A program made the position numbers and the translations under genes. A stretch of DNA of 64,000 bases from Brachymonas denitrificans (GTDB taxonomy: Bacteria; Pseudomonadota; Gammaproteobacteria; Burkholderiales; Burkholderiaceae_C): NCBI RefSeq assembly GCF_907163135.1, contig NZ_CAJQUA010000001.1, forward strand, positions 2,641,001 to 2,705,000, written 5' to 3'. Shown in pieces: positions 46,845 to 55,590 of the stretch. The notes under the pieces were generated by a model. It saw only the letters and a program-made list of their open reading frames with translations, was not told the origin of the DNA and made no database searches. Every line of letters begins with the position of its first letter. The first letter of the stretch is position 1.

Positions 46845-46943
46845 GTGTTGTCTCCAGATGCAAAAAGTAATTAATAGGTGTTATTATTGCATCTTAAGTT
46901 CTCGTTATCGAGTGGTCGTCATAAATTTTTCTGTCGCAAGCCC
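46845..46943. promoter_or_regulatory. Divergent control region of the two T4SS arms with an inverted repeat
   Basis: 99-bp AT-rich gap between virB7 and virB1, the only place for promoters of both arms. Perfect 7-bp arms GATGCAA (46857-46863) and TTGCATC (46887-46893) are separated by 23 bp that are themselves nearly symmetric (ttaata...ttatta). The spacing suits one regulator bound to both strands' promoters. No known operator was recognised. Confidence 0.6.
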
Positions 46944-47636
46944 ATGATGCTGGATTGCCCTGATATGGCCCTGCCCATGCACGTGATGCAGCACGTGATG
47001 CGCGTGGAGTCGAGCTTCAACCCTTATGCCATCGGCGTGGTCGGCGGCCGCCTCGAGCGCCAGCCGCGCAACCTGCCCGAGGCGGTGGCCACGGCCAGGA
47101 TGCTGGAAAAAAACGGCTTCAACTTCTCGCTGGGGCTGGCTCAGGTCAACCGCTACAACCTGGCGCGCCATGGCCTGAACAGCTACGAAAAGGCGTTTTC
47201 CGCCTGCGACAACGTGCGCGCCGGCAGCCGCATCCTGCAGGAGTGCTACCAGCGCGCCAATGATTGGGGCAAGGCGTTGAGCTGCTATTACTCCGGCAAT
47301 TTCGTCACCGGCTTCCGCCATGGCTACGTGCAGAAGGTGATGGCCAGCATGGCCAGAGCGCTGCCGCCCGCCGCGGGGGTGCCCGCGGGAGTGCAGCCGA
47401 TTCCGGTTTTCCGTCGGGGTACACGGACCCCGCCCGCTGCGGGAGTGGCGGCTCCTGTGCGTACATCGCCACCACGCGCGGCAGTGCCCATGCCCATGCT
47501 CTCCGGAACAGCCTCGCCCGGAGCGCCGATGCCGGTGAGTGTTGTCCAGCCAGTAGAGCCTGTCGTTCTCCCGGCGGCAGCTTTGCAGGCAACTCCAGTT
47601 GCCCACGAGCCGCGCGACGGCAGCTTTGTTTTCTGA
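46944..47636 (+). CDS. virB1: VirB1-like lytic transglycosylase
   Basis: 230 residues from the ATG at 46944. Soluble lytic transglycosylase fold: catalytic Glu22 in MRVESSFNPYAIGVV, then FNFSLGLAQVNRYNL and the AGSRILQECY / ALSCYYSGNF motifs. From about residue 140 a Pro/Ala-rich, probably disordered tail. No signal peptide is obvious; VirB1 proteins cut peptidoglycan to make room for the T4SS channel, so export is expected. First gene of the rightward arm. Confidence 0.92.
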   Translation: MMLDCPDMALPMHVMQHVMRVESSFNPYAIGVVGGRLERQPRNLPEAVATARMLEKNGFNFSLGLAQVNRYNLARHGLNSYEKAFSACDNVRAGSRILQECYQRANDWGKALSCYYSGNFVTGFRHGYVQKVMASMARALPPAAGVPAGVQPIPVFRRGTRTPPAAGVAAPVRTSPPRAAVPMPMLSGTASPGAPMPVSVVQPVEPVVLPAAALQATPVAHEPRDGSFVF

Positions 47637-47668
47637 TTTTTTCCCAACCTGTTTGAAAGGACTTTTCC

Positions 47669-48016
47669 GTGACTTCCACCTCTCTCGCCACCCCCTCGCC
47701 GTTCGCCTCTGGAGCACGTGCCGGCCGCATGCTGCCCCGGCTGCTGTGCCTGGCGGTCTGTGCCGTGTTTCTGCTATTGCCTGAGATGGCCCATGCTGCT
47801 GAAGACCTGTCCGATGGCGGCAAGGTGGGTGAATTTCTGGGCAAGGTGAAGGCGGCTCTGGTGCCCATTTCCGTAACGGTGGTGACCATCGCCTTCATCT
47901 TTGCCGGCTACCAGATCGCCTTCAACCACAAGCGCATCACCGATGTGGCGCCGGTACTGGTCGGGGCCATCGTGATCGGTGCCGCTGCCCAGCTGGCCGG
48001 CTGGTTCATCAGCTGA
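47669..48016 (+). CDS. virB2: VirB2 pilin
   Basis: 115 residues, starting at a GTG 7 bp after aaagga. Long cleavable leader ending in EMAHA near residue 43, then two hydrophobic helices (about 60-80 and 92-113) separated by a short polar loop NHKRITD, the standard two-helix major pilin. Forms the T4SS pilus after processing. 32 bp after virB1. Confidence 0.93.
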   Translation: MTSTSLATPSPFASGARAGRMLPRLLCLAVCAVFLLLPEMAHAAEDLSDGGKVGEFLGKVKAALVPISVTVVTIAFIFAGYQIAFNHKRITDVAPVLVGAIVIGAAAQLAGWFIS

Positions 48017-48025
48017 CGCCCCGGC

Positions 48026-48322
48026 ATGCAACGGCATACCCTGTTTCGCGGCTGCACGCGCCCGGCCATGTTCCTGGGCGTGCCCTACGTACCCTTCTTT
48101 CTGGGGGCGGGCGTCTGCGTGCTGATGGCCGCCTGGTTCAACCTGTTCTGGTTGTTCGCATTGCCGCCCGTGATTGGCGCCATGCGCCTGCTGGCCAAGC
48201 AGGACGAAATGATCTTCCGCCTGCTTGGCATTCGCCTGCAGTTCTGGCTCAAGGCACGCAACCGTCGCGTGCATGCCGGCATGTGGGTGTTCACCCCTAA
48301 CCAGCACCGTCGCCTCCCCTGA
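48026..48322 (+). CDS. virB3: VirB3
   Basis: 98-residue small membrane protein with one or two helices (about 17-50), TLFRGCTRPAMFLGVPYVPF and DEMIFRLLGIRLQFWLKARN motifs typical of VirB3/TrbD. Acts with VirB4 at the inner membrane. The next gene, virB4, starts 16 bp later. Confidence 0.9.
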   Translation: MQRHTLFRGCTRPAMFLGVPYVPFFLGAGVCVLMAAWFNLFWLFALPPVIGAMRLLAKQDEMIFRLLGIRLQFWLKARNRRVHAGMWVFTPNQHRRLP

Positions 48323-48338
48323 CTTTTCCTGCCATTCC

Positions 48339-50798
48339 ATGTTCACGCCCGATACCGCCATCAGCAGCTTCATTCCCCTGTCCAGCCATGTGGCTCCCGA
48401 GGTGCTCAAGACCACCGCGGGTGACTACCTGATCTGCTGGCGCCTGGAAGGCCTGCCCTTCGTCGGGCGGGAGGAATGGGAGCTGGGCCATCGCCACGCC
48501 ACCTTCAACCGCCTGTTGCAAAGCCTGCGTGCGCCCGACTACGTCAACGTCGCGTTCTGGACGCACGACGTCCGCCGCCGCAGCGCAGTGCAAAACGCCG
48601 ACCAGTTCGACGAAGCCTTCAACCAGCAGCTGTCGGATGCCTACTATGCTGCCCTGTCGGAGCAGAAGGTGCTGCAGAACATGCTGTATTTCACCTTGCT
48701 GTACCGGCCGGTGGTGGAAGGACGCCATCTGGTGGAAAAGTCCACCAGCATCACGCAGTTGCAGGCCGAGCAGGATCAGGCCATCGCCAAGGTGATCGAA
48801 CTGGCCGGGCATGTGGAGGCGGTGCTGCACGACTATGCACCCGTCCGTCTCGGTATGTACGAAGCCGACAACGGCACCGTTTTTTCGGAAGCGCTGGAGT
48901 TCTTCAGCTACCTGCTGAACCGCAGTGAGGAACCGGTTCCGGTGCTTGCGGCACCGGTGTACGAGTATCTGCCCTTGTCTCGCCATCTGTTCAGTGCGCG
49001 CGGCGGCGATTTCGTCGTACGCACGCCGGAGGGGCGCAGCCACTATGGGGCTGTGCTCAATATCAAGGAATATCCGGAAACCACCTTCCCGGGCGTGCTC
49101 AACGGCCTGAAGTACCTCGATTTCGAGTACGTCATCACCCAGTCCTTCACCCCGCATTCGCGCCACGCCGGACTGCGCGCGCTGGAACGTACCAAGGGCA
49201 TGATGGTGTCCTCCGGCGACCGGGGCGTGACTCAGATCATCGAGCTCGACGACGCCATGGACCAGCTCGCCAGCGGCAACTTCGTGCTGGGCGAGTACCA
49301 CTTCACCATGGCCCTCTATGGCGATAGCCAGGAAAGCCTGCAACGCCAGATCGCCGAAACACGTGCCGAACTGGCGCATGCCGGCTTCGTCTCGGTGAAG
49401 GAGGATCTCGCGATTGCCGGCGGCTTTTATGCGCAGCTGCCGGGCAACTGGCGTTACCGGCCACGTTTGGCCAATGTGTCATCGCTCAACTTCCTGGGCC
49501 TGAGCCCACTGCACAACTTCGCCAGCGGCAAGCGCAGCCAGAACCCCTGGGGCGATTGCGTGACCGTGCTGCAGACCACCAACCGCCAGCCGTACTACTT
49601 CAACTTCCACGCCACCCATCCAGGCGAAGACAGCTTCGGAGAAAAAGCCATCGGCAACACGCTGGTGATCGGCAAATCGGGCACCGGCAAGACAGCGCTG
49701 ATCAACTTCCTGCTGTCGCAGGCGCAGAAGTTCAACCCCAAGCCCACCATCTTCTTCTTCGACAAGGACCGTGGCGCCGAGATCTTTGTGCGTGCCTGCG
49801 GCGGCAACTATCTGGCGCTGGAAAACGGTCAACCCACCGGCTTCAACCCCCTGCAATGCGAGGCGACCGAAGCCAACACGCAGTACTTGGTCGACTTGCT
49901 GCGCCTGCTGGCCGGCAAACCCCACTACAGCGCCGGCGAAGAAGAAGACATGCTGCAGGCCGTGCGCGCCATGCTGGACACCCCGTTGCATCTGCGCAGC
50001 ATTTCCAACCTGCAGAAATCGCTGCCCAACCACGGTGACGACTCCATCTACGCCCGATTGCGCAAGTGGACGCGCGCCGGCGCGCTGGGCTGGGTGTTCG
50101 ACAACCCGCAGGACACCGTCGATCTTTCGGCTGCAAACATCATTGGCTTTGACTACACCGACATCATCGACAACCCCGAAGTCCGCACCCCGGTCATCCA
50201 TTACCTGCTGCATCGCCTGGAGAGCCTGATCGACGGCCGACCGCTGATGTACGTGATGGACGAGTTCTGGAAAATCCTGGACGGGGAGGGTGGACTGAAG
50301 GAGTTCGCCCGCAACAAGCAAAAGACCATCCGCAAGCAGAACGGCCTTGGCATCTTCGCCACCCAGTCACCCGAAGACGCACTGCGCAGCGATATCGCCG
50401 CCGCCCTGATCGAGCAGACCGCCACGCTCGTGCTGCTGCCCAACCCGAATGCCGACCGCAAGGACTACATCGACGGTCTCAAGCTCACGGAAAGCGAATT
50501 CAAGGTCGTCACTGCGCTGGACGAACGCAGCCGCTGCTTCCTCGTCAAGCAGGGACACGCCAGTGCCGTGTGCCAACTGGATTTGCGCGGCATGCACGAC
50601 GAACTGGCCGTGATTTCTGCCTCCACCGACAACATCGCCGTGCTGCATGACGCACTGCAGCAGGTGCAGCGCGACCTTGCGCAAGACCAGACGATGCGGC
50701 CCGAGCACTGGCTGCCCCGTTTCCAGGCACAGCGCAAGGGTGCGCGCAATTCCGCACCGTCTTCCGATACGCGTGCTTCGGAACAGCAGGCGGCATGA
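48339..50798 (+). CDS. virB4: T4SS ATPase VirB4
   Basis: 819-residue ATPase, the largest energy unit of the system. N-terminal CagE/TrbE/VirB domain (1-about 420, YLICWRLEGLPFVG, GRHLVEKST). Walker A GKSGTGKTAL near 445-455, Walker B LMYVMDEFWKIL, and FATQSPEDALRS. The ATG at 48339 is chosen because the upstream frame overlaps virB3 out of frame. GC-rich, complete and intact. Confidence 0.96.
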   Translation: MFTPDTAISSFIPLSSHVAPEVLKTTAGDYLICWRLEGLPFVGREEWELGHRHATFNRLLQSLRAPDYVNVAFWTHDVRRRSAVQNADQFDEAFNQQLSDAYYAALSEQKVLQNMLYFTLLYRPVVEGRHLVEKSTSITQLQAEQDQAIAKVIELAGHVEAVLHDYAPVRLGMYEADNGTVFSEALEFFSYLLNRSEEPVPVLAAPVYEYLPLSRHLFSARGGDFVVRTPEGRSHYGAVLNIKEYPETTFPGVLNGLKYLDFEYVITQSFTPHSRHAGLRALERTKGMMVSSGDRGVTQIIELDDAMDQLASGNFVLGEYHFTMALYGDSQESLQRQIAETRAELAHAGFVSVKEDLAIAGGFYAQLPGNWRYRPRLANVSSLNFLGLSPLHNFASGKRSQNPWGDCVTVLQTTNRQPYYFNFHATHPGEDSFGEKAIGNTLVIGKSGTGKTALINFLLSQAQKFNPKPTIFFFDKDRGAEIFVRACGGNYLALENGQPTGFNPLQCEATEANTQYLVDLLRLLAGKPHYSAGEEEDMLQAVRAMLDTPLHLRSISNLQKSLPNHGDDSIYARLRKWTRAGALGWVFDNPQDTVDLSAANIIGFDYTDIIDNPEVRTPVIHYLLHRLESLIDGRPLMYVMDEFWKILDGEGGLKEFARNKQKTIRKQNGLGIFATQSPEDALRSDIAAALIEQTATLVLLPNPNADRKDYIDGLKLTESEFKVVTALDERSRCFLVKQGHASAVCQLDLRGMHDELAVISASTDNIAVLHDALQQVQRDLAQDQTMRPEHWLPRFQAQRKGARNSAPSSDTRASEQQAA

Positions 50799-50845
50799 CC
50801 CGACTCCCCCGATTTCCTTGATTTCTCACATTGGAGCATCAGCCC

Positions 50846-52576
50846 ATGGCAAACCGAAACTACCAGGACTATCTGGCCGCCCTGGCCAAGCGCGAAAGCG
50901 GCGGACAGGCAGACCCCTACCAGGCCGTCAACAAGCACGGCTATCTGGGCAAATACCAGATGGGCAAGCTGGCGCTGATCGATGCTGGCTTCTACCGGAA
51001 GGATGGCAGCAGCAACAATGACTTCCACGACCACAAGTGGACCGGCAAGCATGGCGTGCACAGCCGGGAGGATTTTCTCAACAGTCCTGAAGCGCAGGAG
51101 GCAGCGGTGCATGCCTATAACCGCGCGCAGTGGCGCACGATCCGCAAGGAAAAACTCGACCAGTTCATCGGGCAGAAATTCGGCGATGGCCCGGTCCTCA
51201 CAGCAAGCGGCCTGCTCGCCGGAGCGCATCTGGTCGGGGTCGGCAACCTGGAAAAGTACCTGGAATCCGGCGGAAAAGTCGTACCGCGCGATGGCAACAA
51301 GGTGCCGATTACACGCTATATGCAGGAGATGGCGGATTACGACGTCCCCATGGCGCGAGCACGACAGACGAGAACTCAGTCATCCCAAATCGGCGAGATC
51401 GATCCGGTAGTGCGACGTGACGGTCATGAGGCGCAGCCCAACGCGGACATGCGGTACAAGGCGCCTGAAGCCAGTCGGGCCCATATGGTGCTTGACTACG
51501 CGCTCGAACGCTTCCGCACAGGCTACGAGTACGGCAGGGGAGACGGCAACTGGGCTACGCAGCGCCGCAATAACAGCAGCCCGGATGGACGCACCGATAC
51601 CAGTCGCAATGGGCAGGATCTGGATGGCGATGGCCGTCGGGGTATCGACTGTTCGTCGCTCGTATATCAGGCCCTGAAAGGGGCGGGATTCAAGTGGCGG
51701 TACAGCTATATGACGACGAGTCAGTTGTTCGACAAGAATGGTACGACTGCAGACGCAGAAAAGTATTTTCAAGTGCTATCAGCGGACAAGGGGCGCAACA
51801 AGGGCTATGAGCCGGGCGACATTCTGATGTTCAGGGGGAACGGGAAGAAGGCGGGTCAGCACGTTGGCATATTCCAGGGCTACGATGAGCAAGGGCGCAT
51901 GCAGTTTTTCGGCTCTCAGGTCAGCACCGGTCCTGCTACGGCAACCATTCGACCAGGCGGCACCTGGGATGGCAAGAGCATGCATTTGCTGGGAGCCCTG
52001 CGCCCAAGAGCAGAGTTTTTCAAAACCCAGACGCAGGAGGGCGCCGCGCTTTCAACGGGGAAGACGGTTGCCGAGCCTGCACTGACAACGTCTGCCGGCA
52101 AGCGGAGCAAGGCGATCGATGTGACCCCTGAAAGTCAGTCAGGCACCATCATTGAATCGTCTGTGCATTCGACGCCGGCAAAAGCTGCACCTAAGGGCAA
52201 GCAACCCGATGCCATTGAACTGCTCTGGAACCTGCGCTACAAGCACATGGGAGCCGATGCAGTACCCGATGCCATTCAAAGCCTGAGCAGAAAAGTGCAG
52301 CAGGCGTGCTCCGCATTCGACGCACTTCAAACCGCTCGCGTGACCCACTATCTCGCCGATCGTGCCGAAAAAGCGCAGCTGCCGCTGCAGGCAATCGGCG
52401 AGGTGCTGCGCGAAGCCCACGGAGGGCGCGACCTGCTGCACGCGATCCACCAGAACCGCAGTCATGTTGCCAGCGCTGACATCAACAAGGCGCTGCAGTC
52501 CGCCCTGGAACCCGCACTCTCCCTCAATCCGACGATCCAGCCCACCCAGCAGGTTGCGACACGTTCTTCCCATTGA
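50846..52576 (+). CDS. Two-domain peptidoglycan hydrolase-like protein, putative T4SS effector
   Basis: 576 residues, no signal peptide. Residues 1-185 resemble phage/VgrG-linked lytic transglycosylase-like modules: a catalytic-type Glu17 in LAKRESGG, then GYLGKYQMGKLALIDAGFY. Residues 220-390 are NlpC/P60-like, with Cys269 (GIDCSSLVYQAL) and His339 (GQHVGIF) as catalytic pair and PGDILMF before the His. Residues 440-576 are a helical Gln/Ala-rich segment of unknown type. Placed between virB4 and virB5, 47 bp after virB4. A wall-cutting enzyme made without signal peptide inside a T4SS operon may be secreted by the T4SS; a structural role in channel assembly is the alternative. Start: ATG 50846 after ggag (an in-frame TTG is at 50831). 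Confidence 0.75.
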   Translation: MANRNYQDYLAALAKRESGGQADPYQAVNKHGYLGKYQMGKLALIDAGFYRKDGSSNNDFHDHKWTGKHGVHSREDFLNSPEAQEAAVHAYNRAQWRTIRKEKLDQFIGQKFGDGPVLTASGLLAGAHLVGVGNLEKYLESGGKVVPRDGNKVPITRYMQEMADYDVPMARARQTRTQSSQIGEIDPVVRRDGHEAQPNADMRYKAPEASRAHMVLDYALERFRTGYEYGRGDGNWATQRRNNSSPDGRTDTSRNGQDLDGDGRRGIDCSSLVYQALKGAGFKWRYSYMTTSQLFDKNGTTADAEKYFQVLSADKGRNKGYEPGDILMFRGNGKKAGQHVGIFQGYDEQGRMQFFGSQVSTGPATATIRPGGTWDGKSMHLLGALRPRAEFFKTQTQEGAALSTGKTVAEPALTTSAGKRSKAIDVTPESQSGTIIESSVHSTPAKAAPKGKQPDAIELLWNLRYKHMGADAVPDAIQSLSRKVQQACSAFDALQTARVTHYLADRAEKAQLPLQAIGEVLREAHGGRDLLHAIHQNRSHVASADINKALQSALEPALSLNPTIQPTQQVATRSSH

Positions 52577-52701
52577 CCCACTTCTGCCGGCAAACCATGG
52601 ACTCCCGAAAACCCTGTATTGCAGCACTCCGCAATACCGAAAACACGCACCGCGATAGTGAACCCGTGGCGAGCCGCCCCGGCTTGCGCGCTGATTCATG
52701 C

Positions 52702-53592
52702 ATGGGCAAAACGCTTCGATTCCTGGCATCCGCCCCGCTGGTACTGGCGGCAACGTTGCTGCTGGCCCCCGTGTCGGGTTCAGCCCAAATCCCCGTCACT
52801 GACGGCGCTCAGATCGCCAACGACAACCTGCTGCAGAACGCCATGCAGAAGTTTTCGGAAGAAGTGATGGGCAAGCAGTACATGCAGAAAATGCTGAGCG
52901 AGGAAACGATCAAGAAATACCTGGCAGACGAGGTGATCAAGAAGCAGATCGGCGAAAAATTGCTTCAGCCCATGGTGAATCAACTCTCGGTCATTCCGGG
53001 CGCCAAGGCCTTTCAGGGCATGGTGGAAAAGGTGGTCCCCGGGCAGATGACGGCGACCGACCGCAACTTTGGCGAACTGAAAACCACGACCGAGGCCGTG
53101 CTGGATGGAAAGCACAAGATGGAAGATGCCGTCACGGCGTTCTTCAAGGGGGAGACGCCCCCCGCCTGTCCGAAGGTTTCGGGCGAGTTGACCGACAACT
53201 GCGTCAAGGCGCGTAGTGCCCTGGCCGCGCAGCTGCAGGAAATCCGGACTCTCTCCGATTCGCTGGAATCCCGCAACAACGCTTTGCGCGACATGCTCGT
53301 CGACAAGAACTACAGCTCCCTGGCAGAGCTTCAGCAAAAGCAGTATGTCATGCTGACCCTGCAGACCATCATTGCCAACGACAACATGCGCATGCAAACG
53401 GCCATGGCCGCCTACCAGAACATGCGCGCACTCTACCAGGAGAAATACAACGAAGCCGTTCAGGCGCGTACCAATGGCGGGTCCGGGACGCTGCTCGAAT
53501 CGGTCAGTCGTGGGGCGATTGCTGCTGCAGGCGTTACGGCAGGAAGGGCGGCTGCGCAGCAAGTTGGCTCCAACCGAATCTTCGGTCGCTGA
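52702..53592 (+). CDS. virB5: VirB5-like minor pilin
   Basis: 296 residues from the ATG at 52702, chosen because it gives a signal peptide (APLVLAATLLLAPVSGSAQ). The frame is open upstream to 52573, with other starts (ATG 52597) that lack ribosome sites. Mature part is helical, with QIANDNLLQNAMQKF near the N-terminus and a long coiled-coil (SLESRNNALRDM, LQQKQYVMLTLQTIIANDN). Family: VirB5/TrbJ, at the pilus tip. Confidence 0.85.
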   Translation: MGKTLRFLASAPLVLAATLLLAPVSGSAQIPVTDGAQIANDNLLQNAMQKFSEEVMGKQYMQKMLSEETIKKYLADEVIKKQIGEKLLQPMVNQLSVIPGAKAFQGMVEKVVPGQMTATDRNFGELKTTTEAVLDGKHKMEDAVTAFFKGETPPACPKVSGELTDNCVKARSALAAQLQEIRTLSDSLESRNNALRDMLVDKNYSSLAELQQKQYVMLTLQTIIANDNMRMQTAMAAYQNMRALYQEKYNEAVQARTNGGSGTLLESVSRGAIAAAGVTAGRAAAQQVGSNRIFGR

Positions 53593-53619
53593 TCTCGCAC
53601 GATTTCGGAGCACGCAAGC

Positions 53620-54651
53620 ATGCTTGACGGATACATATCTGCTGCGCTATTTGAAGAAATCCGCAGCTACATCGTCGACCTGATCGGACAGTTCGGCTAT
53701 GCCGGCCTCGGTCGCATGATGGCGTTTGCAGGCGCAGTAGGCACCGTGTGGCTGACCATCTGGTTCATGGTGCAGGGCTATCGAATCGCGACCGGGCAAA
53801 GTCGCGAAAGCCTGCACGTCTTCATCGTGCGTGCGATCACCGTGACGGCGATTGTGGCGGTGGCGCAGGGGCTGGCCATTTTCGGTCAAGACCTAGCCAG
53901 CCTTGTTCTGGACTTGCGCAACAGCATTGCCCTGGCCATCACCGGAGGGGAATACGAAGACCCCTCCAAAATGGTCGGCAAGGTGCTGACAGGCATGCTC
54001 ACCTTGCAAGTAGCCATGGACCTGGCGCCGGTGTTGGGCCCATCGTCGGGCAACAACCTCAATATGGCGAACACTTTGTCGTTCATCACGGGAGCCGGCC
54101 AGGCGTTACCGGCCTTGATCGCCGGGGGCCTCATGCTCCTGAACGAAATCGCCATGCACCTGTGCCTGGTGATGGCACCGCTATGCCTGCTCGCCTATGT
54201 CTTCGAGCAAACCCGCTTCATGTTCGTCACCTGGGCCAAGTTCACCGTCAACACCCTGTTCAGCATGGTTGTCATCACGGTCGTCACCGTGATCGCGCTC
54301 AAGGCCACCATCATGCTGGGAACCGCGCTGCTGGCCATGGATGGGGTTTCCTCAGGACTGGCCTTTGCGAGCGTCACCACAGGCACGCTCTACCTGCGCG
54401 ACATCGCAACCATCTCGGGCGGACTGGGGATGCTCCTGACCACGCTGATCCTGGGGACCCCGCCGCTGATGACTAACTTCTTCAGTGGTCAGGTTGGTGC
54501 AATCTTTAGTGGGTATAACCAGGTGGGTAGTGTTGCTGCTGGCAACAAGCCGGCGGCCGGGTCACAGGATTTTTTGAGATCTAGAAACTCCCATGAGAAT
54601 GAAGAGAGTGCTGTTCATAAGCATAAAGCGATGCCGGAGTTGAAAAGGTAA
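53620..54651 (+). CDS. virB6: VirB6-like polytopic membrane protein
   Basis: 343 residues with about 7 helices between 25 and 285, TrbL/VirB6 family; AFAGAVGTVWLTIWFMVQGYRI in the first part and APLCLLAYVFEQTRFMFVTWAK in the middle are hallmarks. Forms part of the inner-membrane channel. The last 55 codons (from about 54485) switch visibly from GC-rich to AT-rich codon use and encode a charged tail; this is a composition break inside the gene. The following gene starts 18 bp later. Confidence 0.9.
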   Translation: MLDGYISAALFEEIRSYIVDLIGQFGYAGLGRMMAFAGAVGTVWLTIWFMVQGYRIATGQSRESLHVFIVRAITVTAIVAVAQGLAIFGQDLASLVLDLRNSIALAITGGEYEDPSKMVGKVLTGMLTLQVAMDLAPVLGPSSGNNLNMANTLSFITGAGQALPALIAGGLMLLNEIAMHLCLVMAPLCLLAYVFEQTRFMFVTWAKFTVNTLFSMVVITVVTVIALKATIMLGTALLAMDGVSSGLAFASVTTGTLYLRDIATISGGLGMLLTTLILGTPPLMTNFFSGQVGAIFSGYNQVGSVAAGNKPAAGSQDFLRSRNSHENEESAVHKHKAMPELKR

Positions 54652-54669
54652 TATTCGTACAATGTGATT

Positions 54670-55218
54670 ATGAAAAAAATTTATACATTTTTATTTATTA
54701 TTCTTCTTGCTTGTTTTGTTGAGGCTCAGCCTATTAATCCGTGGTTGGCTGACGGGATAAATAGGGGAATTCAAGAGGGTCGACAGGTTAACGGATATCC
54801 AAGGTATGAAACGAGAGATTGGGAAACGCAGAAGATAAAAAAACTGCGTGATACGAAATTTTATGGAGCGATAGCAATGACTCCTGACAATCCATCTGCA
54901 CTGACTTGGGGGGGTGGGGAGCTGAGTGAGTCTGCAACACGTGAAAAAGCATTGGGTGCTTGTCCTAAATCAAATTGCCGCATTGTGGCTTCGTTTTCTA
55001 ATACATGTGCAATGGTGGCATTGCCGGATGGCAGTAAAGGAATCGACGATATTTTTGTCGGAATGGACCAGAATCCGGAAATTGCAATTGATAAGGCGTA
55101 TGGGAGTTGTGAGAAGAAGTTCGGAAAGGGGCGGTGTCATTATTTAGGGCGCGAGAAAAATGCAAAGCACACCGCCTTCTGCGTCGGTTACGACTACGGC
55201 ATCTATTCCACCAAATAA
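54670..55218 (+). CDS. Exported DUF4189-like protein, AT-rich
   Basis: 182 residues from the ATG at 54670. Lys-rich start then a hydrophobic signal peptide (TFLFIILLACFVEA). The mature part has YGAIAMTPDNPSALTWGGG and repeats of A-x3-A-x2-x-C type (ATREKALGACPKSNCRIVASFSN, AIDKAYGSCEKKFGKGRC), the pattern of DUF4189 (alternating helices and cysteine-capped strands). AT-rich codon use, unlike everything upstream except the virB6 tail, suggests recent acquisition. Location directly after virB6 makes it a candidate immunity or surface protein of the system; no function is proved. Confidence 0.7.
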   Translation: MKKIYTFLFIILLACFVEAQPINPWLADGINRGIQEGRQVNGYPRYETRDWETQKIKKLRDTKFYGAIAMTPDNPSALTWGGGELSESATREKALGACPKSNCRIVASFSNTCAMVALPDGSKGIDDIFVGMDQNPEIAIDKAYGSCEKKFGKGRCHYLGREKNAKHTAFCVGYDYGIYSTK

Positions 55219-55229
55219 TTCAAATAAAA

Positions 55230-55568
55230 CTATCCACCCAAGCGCCCCCGCATCTTCCTGCGGGGTGCTGGCATAGCCTCCGCCGTCACCCTCACCAACT
55301 CCCCCAACCACTCCCGCCTCTCCCACAAATCCGCCTCAACCAGCAAATACATCTTCGCCCCCGGATAAGGCGCTCCTTCCACCACGGGATCCTGCATGGC
55401 GCGCCCCGCCACGGTCGGCTTTACAAACAGCTGGTCATCACACACAAACGCCACCGGCTTGCCATCCCAGTACACGCAATATTCCCCGAACATCTTGCGT
55501 GTGGTAATGGGGAGAGAGCGGTCCAGCTGGTCCAGCAGAAAATCCATGGTTTGCGGCGACGTTCCCAT
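55230..55568 (-). CDS. TfoX N-terminal domain protein
   Basis: 112 residues, a stand-alone TfoX_N domain: RKMFGEYCVYWDGKPVAFVCDDQLFVK and AKMYLLVEADLWE are hallmarks. TfoX proteins control competence, but single N-domain proteins are widespread and of unknown function. A gaggag site precedes the ATG. Convergent with the DUF4189-like gene, 11 bp apart. Confidence 0.88.
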   Translation of the reverse strand: MGTSPQTMDFLLDQLDRSLPITTRKMFGEYCVYWDGKPVAFVCDDQLFVKPTVAGRAMQDPVVEGAPYPGAKMYLLVEADLWERREWLGELVRVTAEAMPAPRRKMRGRLGG

Positions 55569-55590
55569 GTGCTGCTCCTCGGTCGGTCAT

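Noticed and set aside
52160..52576. XVIPCD secretion domain at the end of the hydrolase-like protein
   Set aside because: The Gln/Ala-rich helical tail does not show the conserved motifs I know for that domain; left as unknown.
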